From Helianthus annuus (Eukaryota > Streptophyta > Magnoliopsida > Asterales > Asteraceae), in NCBI RefSeq assembly GCF_002127325.2, contig NC_035449.2, positions 83,485,657 to 83,549,656 on the forward strand: DNA of 64,000 bases, given 5' to 3'. A model generated the notes under the pieces. The model ran no database searches and had not been told where the DNA came from. It saw nothing but the letters and a program-made list of their open reading frames with translations. Positions 23,158-33,361 of this stretch are shown one piece after another; position 1 is the stretch's first letter, and each line of letters starts with the position of its first letter. The translations under genes were made by a program, and so were the position numbers.

Positions 23158-24323
23158 ATGTCCAAGAAATTGACTTCACGCAACCAGAACTCGCACTTCG
23201 AGAACTTGGCATACAACTTTTCCTTTTTAAGTAACTCCAAAATAGCTCTTAAATGTTGTTCGTGCTCATCCTTCGTCTTCGAGTAGATCAAGATGTCATC
23301 GATTAACACAATCACAAATTTGTCGAGGTACGGCTTACAAACTCTGTTCATCAAATCCATGAAAACGGCTGGCGCGTTTGTCAACCCAAACGGCATCATC
23401 AGAAACTCGTAATGTCCATATCGAGTTCTAAAAGCAGTCTTGGGAATACTTTCCTCTTGTATTCTCAACTGATGATAACCTGATCGCAAATCGATCTTTG
23501 AGTAGAAACCTGAACCTTGCAGCTGATCAAATAGGTCATCAATTCTCGGCAGAGGATATGTATTCTTGATTGTCAACTTGTTCAATTCCCGGTAGTCGAT
23601 ACACATACGAAAACTATCATCCTTCTTCTTGACAAACAATACTGGAGCTCCCAAAGGCGAGAAGCTTGGTCTGGTAAATCCCTTGTCTAACAACTCCTGG
23701 AGATGTGTCGACAACTCCTGCATTTCCGAAGGCGCAAGTCGGTAGGGTGCCTTAGCCACAGGCGCGGCGCCTGGAACTAAGTCAATGTGGAACTCGACTT
23801 GTCTTTGGGGTGGCAATCCTAGCAAGTCTTCTGGGAAAACTTCAGGATATTCTTTTACCACTGGGATATCTTCGATCTTCGGCTCAGCAGCCTCTTTATC
23901 CACGATGTGTGCCAAGAAGGCAACACATCCCTTCTGTAAACACTTTCTAGCTTTCAGACAGCTGATGATTCTCAGAGGCGTATCGTGTTTCTCTCCGTGA
24001 ACCACGATCGTTTCTCCATCTTCTATTAGGATGCGAATGGTCTTTTCGTGACACACAATCTCGGCTTTGTTGCTTGACAACCAATCCATCCCTACTACTA
24101 CATCGAAACTTCCCAACTCGACTGGTAGTAGATCCAAAGTGAACTCGCGTTCTCCCAGCTCAATTACGCAACCTCGGACAACGTCATTCGCTTCAACTAG
24201 CTTTCCATTAGCTAGTTCAATTGAGTACGATACATCTAACTTACTAGCAGTTAACCCAAGCATGTTCTTAAGTTCTAACGATACGAAACTATAATCGGCA
24301 CCAGTATCAAACAACAGATGCAA
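23106..24323 (-). pseudogene. Tekay protease and reverse transcriptase
   Basis: A 405-codon frame. The aspartic protease active site is [13 protein letters not shown] near the N-terminus. RT motifs follow: [31 protein letters not shown] and the catalytic [10 protein letters not shown]. The frame is lost near 23157, where a 1-base shift separates RT from the RNase H part. It overlaps the end of gag (24307) by 17 bases in another frame, so a further shift lies between gag and protease unless recoding is used. Confidence 0.88.
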
Positions 24324-25706
24324 AGCGTTGATTTATAGGGAGCGTACCAGTGACAACGTTGGGATCCTGACGCGCTTCCCTTGCTCCAATGTTAAACACT
24401 CTTCCACGAGCTTGATTCAGCTTCGGGCATTCCTTCTTTAAGTGCCCAACTTCTCCACAATTAAAACATCCGGGTCCTCGGCCATTACCATCTCCGTTTC
24501 CAGCTTGAGTGTTGTTTTGGTTGCGATTACCATTCCCAGCTTGATTCGCAATGTTTACCCAGTTTCCATTTCCGCCATTTCCTCCTTGTTGGCGGTTTCC
24601 ATTACCATTCCCATGACCTCGATTACCAGTACGCCCAGTACCAGTTCCGGCCCAACACGTATCCTTCGTGTGGCCGTTCCTTCCACATGATTCACACTTC
24701 CTCAATCTGCATTGGCCAGTATGATGCCGCTGGCACGTATTACACTTGGGTAGAGTACCCATGTAACCCTTTCCTTTATTCTTAACACCGGTTGCAGCTC
24801 TGGACGGTGTGCTTGATTCACCCTTCTTGTTCACATTGCTTGTACCTTGGTTGAAGTTCGAAAATTTCCTTTTATTTTCACCAGACGACTCCACATGAGT
24901 CTTTTTCTTCTTTGGTTCAGAATTCGAGAACTTGTTCAACTGAATGGCTTCCTCATTAAGAGCCACACTGAGATCTATGGCTTCTGTGATGGTTGCGGGC
25001 TTGGACATAGTAACCATGCTCATGATCTGAGGTGCCAATCCCCAGATAAAGCGCTCAATACGTTTGAACTCCGATGTGACCATGTATGGCACTACATGGG
25101 ACAAATCGTGAAATCTCTGAACATACTCTGCAATCTTAGGACCTTCCATTTTTAGGTGCCAGAATTCAGTCTCCAGCTTCTGAATTTCAGCACGTGAGCA
25201 GTACTTCCTTCTCATGAGCTCCTTCAGCTCATTCCATGATAATGCATAAGCAGCAGCTTCACCTAAAGTTTGCACTTGCAGATTCCACCAAGATAGGGCT
25301 CCATCCAGAAACAGCCCTGAGATGTAGGTCACTTCTTGCTCGGGAGCACACTTGCTAATTCTAAGGACAGATTCAGTCTTCTCAGCCCATCTAACAAACG
25401 CAACAGCACCTCATGTGTCGTCGAAATTCACGGGCTTGCAATCGAGAAATTGCTTGTAAGTGCCCCCTGCACATCCGTTAGGATTTACAAATGGTATTAG
25501 CGAACGTGCTATAAATATCCAAATGTATCATAGTATATATCAAACGACTTAACATTACCATTAGGTGGATTGTTATTGTCGTGGTTGTGCGAGATATTTC
25601 CACTCGTTTCTGCATGAGAGGCAGCGTATTGTGCGATAGCTGTAGCAATGATCCTTTAGAGTTCTGCCTCACTAGTGGGCATGCGCGGGTCACGTCTTGG
25701 AGGCAT
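24307..25706 (-). pseudogene. Tekay gag with candidate intron and two stops
   Basis: The likely start is the ATG at 25706-25704 (MPPRRDPRMPTSEAEL). A TAA follows at 25658-25656. A 92-bp GT-AG segment (25558-25467) interrupts the frame and, if removed, restores it exactly; a second stop (TGA) sits shortly after, near 25410. From 25332 the frame is open to 24307: capsid domain (WWNLQVQTLGEAAAYALSW, EFWHLKMEGPKIAEYVQRFHDLS), a basic linker, then three Cys knuckles (CNTCQRHHTGQC, CESCGRNGHTKDTC, CFNCGEVGHLKKEC) around a Gly/Asn-rich stretch. Gag packages the element's RNA; this copy is inactive. Confidence 0.85.
25467..25558 (-). other. Candidate spliceosomal intron in Tekay gag
   Basis: Minus strand: donor G|GTAATGTTAAG, acceptor GATGTGCAG|GGGG, AT-rich, 92 bp, with CTAAC about 14 bases before the acceptor AG. 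Joining the flanks continues the gag frame in phase (AAT-G|GG-GGC-ACT). The alternative is a small insertion that happens to have these properties. Confidence 0.5.
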
Positions 25707-26083
25707 CTTCTAAAAGATGTTTCACGTTGGTCAGGTCATAGTAAGTAAATAGTATACGTACGTAATAACATTTATCAAGCACATAACATCTCATGTTATA
25801 AATTAAAACGATCAATTCAACAACGCATATAATGAGAATACTGCGATTGCGCTATCATAACATCAAGACCACAATACAATGTTTACAAGTTTTATATCTG
25901 TATCGTACATCAAAAGTGACTAAGGGCCACATCGCCCTTGTCCGAACTATCTAGTCATCTACAACAACAACCAAAAACTAAACATCAAAAGTCATGTCAT
26001 CAAAGTGCGGTCTTCAAGAAGCTGCATAGTCGGCACAATCGCGGTCTTCTCACCAAAAGTCTACCTACGTCGAACCAAAATGC

Positions 26084-27711
26084 CTATGCTGATGGCGGAG
26101 GAGGAGGAGGAGGAAAATGAGAGAAAAGCATGCGACGCATATGCAACCAGTCCTCCTCTAAAGCACGACAGACGCGCAACAAATATGCTATATGCTGCTC
26201 GGATGTCAAGAAACGGACGTCTGAATCTGGGGAAAGTGGACGAGGAGTGTGCGGTGATGCAAAGGGGGTCTGACAATGGCAAGGTGGTCGTGGAGCTCTC
26301 TCCAACTCCTGAATACGACGTGTCAATGCATCATGCTGTATCATCAAGGACGTAAATATGTCCTCCGTAGAGTACCCAACATGGTACGGGTGGTACGGAT
26401 CAGACAATGGCATGATAGGGGGCGTAGTCCATAAAAATGGCTCGCTCGATGGCATGAAAGATGGTGCAGTAGGTGGTGCAACATGAGGAAACTGAGATGT
26501 GAACGGAAAAGGTGATGACAGCATGGGTGGAGCAGAAACAAGCGGCTGCCTCGATGACCCCTCTCCAGGACGAGGTGGCGGTATGTCTTGGAGGAACGTA
26601 ATGGGAAGATCAGTGCGATGAGCGTCTGTGGTGTGTGGGGGAAACAATGGGATATCAGTGGGTGCAGAAATAGGTGCTACTGGTGGAGTGACAGGCAGCA
26701 CATACGGTGGGTAATCATCATCATCATCATCGATCCACCCGTTGCGGGTGTGGGCATATCGTGGATCTATATGAGCAGTAAAAGGTGCACGGTCAAACAA
26801 TACCGGCACGGGATCAAGTAACGGTGCATCAACAACAGGGTCATCCACCAACGGTGGAGCAACAACGGGAAGATCAGCAATGGGTATGTCATCAACAAGA
26901 GGTGCAACGGCTGGTGCATCACCATGAACAGGGTCATGCTCTAGTGCAGGATCAGGAGCAACGACTGGCTTCAGGGGCCATGACCGGCTCAGGATCAACA
27001 AGATCCATGTCAAAATCAGTAGGAATGTCAAGCAAAGGATCAATAGGAGCTACGGGCGCCTCTAAGGGCTGGTCTAAGTGAATAATCTCGATCTCCTGGT
27101 CAGGATCGAACTCAGGGGGAAAGATAGGATCAAAATCATCATCGACCTCGTGGTCAAACTCAAACTCGTGCGAGGGACCGGTGCAGCTGACAACGCCATG
27201 TCGGGGTCGGTGTCAGGAGAGTGATGCTGCACTCCCAGAGTGTGCAAAGACGCAGATGCCACAGACTCAAAGGAATCTGGGACAGGTGAACCAACAGGAA
27301 GCTCCTCTACAGGGGCCTCAGCAATGGGAAGAATGACGTCAGCAACAATAGGTCATGGTCAGCCTCAGGCGGATCCTCCTTGAATAAATCAATGTCGTCA
27401 TCAGAAACGACATCGACTGGCATATCTATGACCGGAAAAGCAGCAAGCGGCATAGGAGCAGGGATCACCGCAAGAGGTAAATCCCCAGCAGGTATGCCAT
27501 CAGCAGGCTCAACTCCGACGTCAGGCAACGCGAACGGCTGGAAATCATCGTCATCAGTGCTGGTGGTGTCTGATGTATAGACCTCTCGCTCTGATGGAAT
27601 CTCATCATCTGACACAACTACCATAGGATCCAAGGTGTCCGATACTCCTGTGTCTGAGGATGATGGCATGATGTCTGTAACACAACCACACATATGCACA
27701 AATATCAACAT
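26084..27711 (-). pseudogene. Tekay 'ORF0': acidic, proline-rich protein upstream of gag
   Basis: A long ORF between the leader and gag, now broken by at least two frameshifts (near 27310 and 27060). First part (27711-27307; probable start MPSSSDTG at 27669): acidic, with TDDDDFQPFALPD and DVVSDDDIDLFKEDPP. Last part (27043-26084): Pro/Asp-rich with many PVVAP and LVDD repeats, a short coiled-coil-like stretch (MIQHDALTRRIQELERAP) and a PPPPPPSA end. I recall similar acidic Pro-rich ORFs next to Tekay gag in composite genomes; no function is known to me. It is on the same strand as gag and would be the first ORF on the genomic RNA. Confidence 0.7.
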
Positions 27712-27760
27712 AAAATCAAATAAACATGTAAGTCACCATAAAGCAAACAAACAATTCTCC

Positions 27761-27971
27761 TAGTCTCCTAGACTACCCTCCCAGCCTCTCAGACTGAACC
27801 TCCTAGCCTCTCAGACTAACTCCCTGGTCTCTAAGACCAACCTCCCAGTCTCTAAGACTAAACCTCCCCAATCTCTAAGATTGGCCCCCAGTCTTTATGA
27901 CTGAACCTTCCCAGCCTCTAAGGCTGAACCTCCCCAGCCTCTAGGGCTGAACTCCCTTAGTCTCTAAGACT
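27761..27971 (-). repeat. Array of ten hairpins with compensatory changes in the Tekay 5' leader
   Basis: Units of about 22 bp, each a 5-7 bp stem with a mostly 3-base loop (CTA on plus). Hairpins: 27761-27775, 27782-27796, 27804-27818, 27825-27839, 27847-27859, 27868-27884, 27889-27903, 27912-27926, 27935-27949, 27959-27971. Linkers are C-rich on plus (GAACCTCCCC type). Stem cores change on both arms together: AGTCT/AGACT, GGTCT/AGACC, AATCT/AGATT, AGCCT/AGGCT. The array lies between the PBS and the first ORF. Confidence 0.85.
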
Positions 27972-28132
27972 GAACCATAAATTTTGAAAAAGTGTTTGTA
28001 CTTTTTGTTCGTAAAAATGTTTTGTGTCCTGGATCTGGATGTTTTAGTGTATGAAATGTAAAAATATTTTCGTGAGAGCCCTAGTGATCATAGTCTAGAC
28101 TCAAGAAAGAATCCTAGTTCGCTATGATTAAT

Positions 28133-28144
28133 GCTCTGATACCA
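28133..28144 (-). other. Primer-binding site of the Tekay element (tRNA-iMet)
   Basis: Minus strand TGGTATCAGAGC, three bases from the 5' LTR. This is the standard site complementary to the 3' end of initiator methionine tRNA. Confidence 0.95.
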
Positions 28145-28147
28145 AGC

Positions 28148-31100
28148 TGCAATACCCTGGCTTTTGCGGAAGCGTGGGTTTATTTGGTGTGACTTCTTAA
28201 TACCATAGCATAATCACAACAATGCTATATGAAAATAAAACCATGATGTTCATCCATTCATCAAGTTTTTAAAAGTAAAACACAACAACATTGTTTTAAA
28301 AAGTCGACACAACAAACCAAATACAACCATGACATAATGAAAACATGTTCAACGACATAACCAAAATACTTGACTAAAAACACAGTTTAAGACTTGTAAC
28401 CCGTCCAGGCAAAGGTCACACTTCCTAAACTCGGATGACATCATTATTCCTACGCAGCTTGACATGATGCATACCGTGCCAGATCCACTAATTTCCTGAA
28501 ATACATGTAGTTTGAAAAATAAACAAAAAGTTGAGCGAGTTCATGTAAAGGTGAGTATGTATAAACCTTTAAAGTATGTATAAAAGTCCTTGGTATGTAG
28601 CAATAAGGAAAAAGAGATTACCAATGGGTTGCAAAGCCATTGGTATGTGTGAGAAAGTGCAGGGAAACTCAAACCTAGCAAATTTGTTACCGGGCTTTGG
28701 CTGTAAGACACAGTCACCTCTATGGGCCTCCCCGGCCTCATGGGTGTAGGCTCGCTACACCCAAATAGATCTATCACTCTTGTATCCCTCGGTCCTACAA
28801 CGAGGATTAATGGCCTCAAGTGTTGTACCCACCCCTCACATGATCTAGTAGTATAAACCCTCCCTATGCTAACCATACCATGTAAATAATGTTTGTAATA
28901 ATTGTCGCATGTATTTCACCCCCGAAGTATAAAACTGAAAACAGTAAAGAGAAAAGGGGGACATGAACTCACAGAAGTGCGTATCCAGAAATGTCAATCT
29001 CCAATTCTATTGCTGCGTGACGACCTACACGTACTAATGCCTATTAGACGGATGGGCCGTGCCTTGGCTTAGGGCTTAACGTTCTTGGAAAAATAGTTAG
29101 GTAACTATTTCGTATTCACACTTCTTATTTATTTTATAAGTATATTTCCTTCCCAAGGATGGGGGTAATAATACATGTATACTTACAATTCCGAAAATAT
29201 ATTTTTAAGTCTCACTTGCAAAATATATTTTAATTACTTGTCTAAAATGTGTTAAATTCCAAAATATATATATTTTTCCCAAAAATATTATATTTTACTT
29301 CATACATTTTTCCAAAATAAAACTTATCAAAATATACATATAAGGGTATTTTTCAGAATATACATAAGTTACGTTTTTAAAGTTCGCGTTGTAATAGCAA
29401 TACTTGTGTAACTTAAATATTTATTTTGTGAGGGCGTTGATATTATTTTGGAGTCGTAATTTCACAGTATTTTCAAGTTATATTATTTTTGCCCTAAAAA
29501 ATAATATATCTAGTACACAAAATAACAAACAATCACACAAGCGTTTTATTATAAAATATAAATTCTAAATATATATTTAAGAAATTTTATTTACGAAAAT
29601 CCACCTTCGGTACTTGGTATTTTTGTAATAAAAATCATGGCGAAATTTATTTTGAAAATCAAGTTAAAAATATATTTGTAAACGCTTGTTATAAAAACAT
29701 TTCTAAGTGTTGTAATTTTAGAAAAATTTCGCCAGAGTTTCCTCTATAAATGGAGGTGTCCATGCTTTTAGCATATCATTTTCTTTTGTAAAATCATTCA
29801 AACAATCAACAATCAACAATATACAATCTTTAATCACTAATCTTGACAAAAATAAGCCTAAATCATAAACTCATGAACTTGAAAGTTTACAAAAATATGT
29901 AGCAAATCACTAACATACTTAGTAGGTCTTGTTATCTTTAAAAATATGATTAGTTTCTTGAAAACTTTATTTTTAAAGAATGTGTATTTTCACAACTTCT
30001 AGTCATGATTTCCAAAAATATTTCTTTGGGGAATTTTCTTTCTACACAAGTGTTCCTACACTTGTTTACCCACTAAAAATGTGTTTAGTTCATACAAGAT
30101 CCGGGTTTTGACAAAACTAATATTTTTCACTTGGTTCTTTTGAAATACCGCTCATAGATCTTTAGATCTACATGTTTATAACTTTATTTTTCAAGAAAAC
30201 TTATTTTTAATCAAGTTCAAGTTCATGTGTGGATGGTTTCATCATCCTTCATATCTTTAATCTTTACATCTTGCTAGTTCATGTTCTTAAACATGATCTA
30301 GCAAGTCTAGGTGATGAACCATCTCACTTCTACTAACCAACAACATATATTAAGCATAACAACACAAGATCAACTTGATTTCAACATCATTTAACCATAC
30401 ATCTCCTCTTTATCCATTCTTCATCCTTTATGTTCAAGACTTGTTTAGGTTCTTTAGTGTTTCTTAACATTTTATCATTCAATCAACTATTAACCACCAA
30501 AATAAGAACAAAGTGAAGATTTGAAGCACTTACTACTAGCACAAGGCTAGGGGAGAAACAAAGCGTAAAAGTGGTGGATAAAAGAAAACAAGAGTGGTCC
30601 TTGAGCTTCCGAGTGCACCAAGCTTGCTTGTTGGACCTCTAACACCTTTGAGTGTATGGAAATGGCTTGAATGAAAGTTGATGGTGGTGATATGGTGGAT
30701 GGTGGGGGCGACCGTGAGTGGGGAAGGAGGGAAGAGAGAAGCTTGTGTTGATGTGTGTTGTTGAAATGAAAGTGATTATCTTCCATACTTATTTATAAAC
30801 CAATTTCAACTTTAACCATCATGTAATATGCTCCTTTAACCAATAACACTTACAATTAAATAATCAAAAGAATAGTGGGGGTGTCCCCACACCATGACCG
30901 TCGAAAGGGGGGGGGGAGGGTAGGGGGTTGGGTTGTAATGTTAAGGTAACCATTTAGTTAGGATTTCTAATGTTTAGTTAGTATATTAGTGTGTGTTAAA
31001 TAATATAAGGTGTGTTAGGCTGTTCAGGGACCCTAACTAGCTCAGAAAAGTAAAAACAATGTGTTTGGCAATATTTTTATGTTCCGGGTAAAGTCCGGTT

Positions 31101-31669
31101 ATTCGGTTGGATGTTGATCCGTTGAAGTGCTAAATAAAGCTTTAATGTGTCTTTTATATTGTTTTTAGTGACACATTAAATTCCCAACACTTTGGAAAGT
31201 GTCTAGAACTATTTTGCCAAGTTTTTGCACTTTACTAGCATTGTTAAATGCTGAATTTTGGTATTTAGTGTAGAATTCTGCACTTTAAGTATGTTTTAGG
31301 TACTTCTGGGCGCTATAACTATCACCTAGTGACGTATTTTATGGTCCTCACCTCCCTACACTCCCTACTAGTGTAGTGTTCTATTCCCGGCTCACACTGG
31401 CCTCAAAAACAATGTCTGTCTAGGTGCTGGCATTTTTAGCATGTTTCTGGGTTATCCGCTCACTGTGCTAACTATGCTTTGTGCATCAATTTTGTCACTA
31501 TTGTTTGTGTGTAATGAATGGAGTGACAGTAATAAAGTGTGATGCATAAGTATTATGTATCAGAAAACAAAACGCAGTTCAATCATAATTGTAATCAAGC
31601 ACAGTAATTAAGCACTAATTAAATATTAATTAATTCGTACGGATACCTGAATTTGTGAGGGTTGTCACA
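28148..31669 (-). repeat. 5' LTR of the Tekay element
   Basis: 3522 bp, starting TGCAATACCCTGG and ending GGTTGTCACA on plus. It is the sister of 16990-20910 and keeps the empty site of the TRIM. No coding content is recognised. Confidence 0.92.
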
Positions 31670-33361
31670 AGTCTAAGGCTACATTCGTTTTCTTTCGGAC
31701 AAACTTTCCGACTTTATGACTTCTCACGTCATTTATGCGTTGGTTCATCTTATGCTCACCACTATCCAGTTTACATATATTCGTATTTGATTATGTCCCG
31801 TTACCGGGCTCATTATTCTTTTGCTTTTAACGCTACCATTATCCCGCTTGCGTTTACGCATGCCGTCCGGTATGATATTTTATTCGACCCGTTCAACTTT
31901 AAAATACTTGAACATAACTTATTCAAAATTTCAATTTACATTATCTTGTCGTCTTTTAGTTATGACTCAAAACCCGAGTCTTTTAACATTTCATCCGAGT
32001 TCGCGTTTCTCGGTCTACGCATGTGTTTAGTTCTTACCCATCATCCGGGTGTTTTACCGAAGTCGTTATTATTGCAACCCTCCCGGTACGCATTAAGACC
32101 TCGCTTCATTTTTATATTCTGACTTTGTCCTCATGTTTGACGTTTTACCAAAAACGGCCCGGTAAGAGGCATATTTGCATTTTCCGGGTTCGAGTGTAAG
32201 TACACTCCCTCCTAATGCATATCCTAATCATTTTACATGTTTGCATTCTCCGGGTTCGAGTGTAAGTACACCCCCTCCCAGTGCATACCTTAATCGTTTT
32301 ACATGTTTGGATTTTCCGGGTTCGAGTGTAAGTACACCCCCTCCCAGTGCGCACTTTAATCATTTTACATGTTTGCATTCTCCGGGTTCGAGTGTAAGTA
32401 CACCCCTTCCCAGTGCGTACTTTAATCATTTTACATGTTTGCATTCTCCGGGTTCGAGTGTAAGTACACCCCCCTCCCAGTGCGTACTTTAATCATTTTA
32501 CATGTTTCTTTGTCCCTTCACTCGGGCTCATTATCCTAATATAATACGCTTCCGTCACTCGGCTGTGCGTTTACATTATTATCAAATATTTTGCTTATCT
32601 GATTCATTTGGGTACTTTTTAATTTGTCCCACTCACCCGTCCTTACTACATTGGATGTAAGCATGTCCATCATAAAAAGTTCATGGTACCACGTGCTCAC
32701 CACTTACTTGGCCAGAGTAAGCAATCAATACCTGGTATACATGACCTTTTTATAATTTTCACATTACACCCCATGTAAGTAATGCCTCTATTTGTTTCTC
32801 TTGGAAACAATATCCCGGATAGATTTTCTATTCGGGTTTTCCAAGTTTTTAATCTACATATGCAACTTTCAATCTCTACGTATTTGTTACATATTACTAT
32901 TCACGTAATAATTTAAAATGCGCACCTGTAAATGCTTGCCCTAATGGGCTTTTTATGTCGTTAACCTTGTTCTCGATCGTCACGCGATTTAGGTCCTTGA
33001 TGAGTATGCTCTGCTTGTCATACCTCGGACCGTTCCACCGTCATATCCGCAATTTTTTAAACTCTCGCTCTCCTCAGATGCGAGTGTCCTTTTATTAAAA
33101 CATTTACAAGAATTAGTAACATCAACTTCAATAATCAGCCGTATTATATTACAATGCTTTTCTACTGTACGCGTCAACGCGCGCAATTTCGTCAACTATA
33201 TTTATCATTTAATTGAGGTAACGTGTATCACAAGATAGCCCAATGTGTTGTTTGTAACACTTTAGCATGCTAAACTATTAACATACATGTACTTACCGGA
33301 TTTGCGATCAAGCCTCGAACCGAACACTTTATTCTTTTAACTTTGAGCTCTGATACCAACT
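31670..33361 (-). other. LARD internal region, 5' part with PBS and 66-bp repeats
   Basis: Begins with the second AGTCT target copy (31670-31674) and ends with a tRNA-iMet PBS (33347-33358) next to the LARD 5' LTR. It contains a 66-bp minisatellite and no recognisable gene; an open frame at 31655-32122 has no domain. Non-coding content is what defines the element as LARD-like. Confidence 0.75.
32175..32512. repeat. 66-bp minisatellite, five copies
   Basis: Units marked by CCGGGTTCGAGTGTAAGTAC at 32184, 32250, 32316, 32382 and 32448, so the period is exactly 66 bp. Because 66 is a multiple of three, open frames run through on both strands with a 22-residue repeat; I regard them as by-products. 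Confidence 0.95.

Larger units (their letters stand above)
16990..31669 (-). mobile_element. Degenerate Tekay-lineage chromovirus (Ty3/gypsy)
   Basis: Two 3.5-kb LTRs (16990-20910 with a TRIM inside; 28148-31669) are flanked by a perfect 5-bp target duplication AGTCT (16985-16989 and 31670-31674). A tRNA-iMet PBS (28133-28144) and a PPT (minus-strand AACGGGGGGAGAA, 20911-20923) set the minus orientation. Gene order on the minus strand is leader, acidic Pro-rich ORF, gag with three zinc knuckles, protease, RT, RNase H, integrase with C-terminal chromodomain. The chromodomain and very long LTRs indicate Tekay. Stops and frameshifts in gag, RNase H and integrase show it is dead. Confidence 0.93.

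Noticed and set aside
32145..32492. Open frames of about 100 codons on both strands with a 22-residue repeat
   Set aside because: They follow from a 66-bp tandem repeat, whose length is a multiple of three; both strands are open and no domain is seen.
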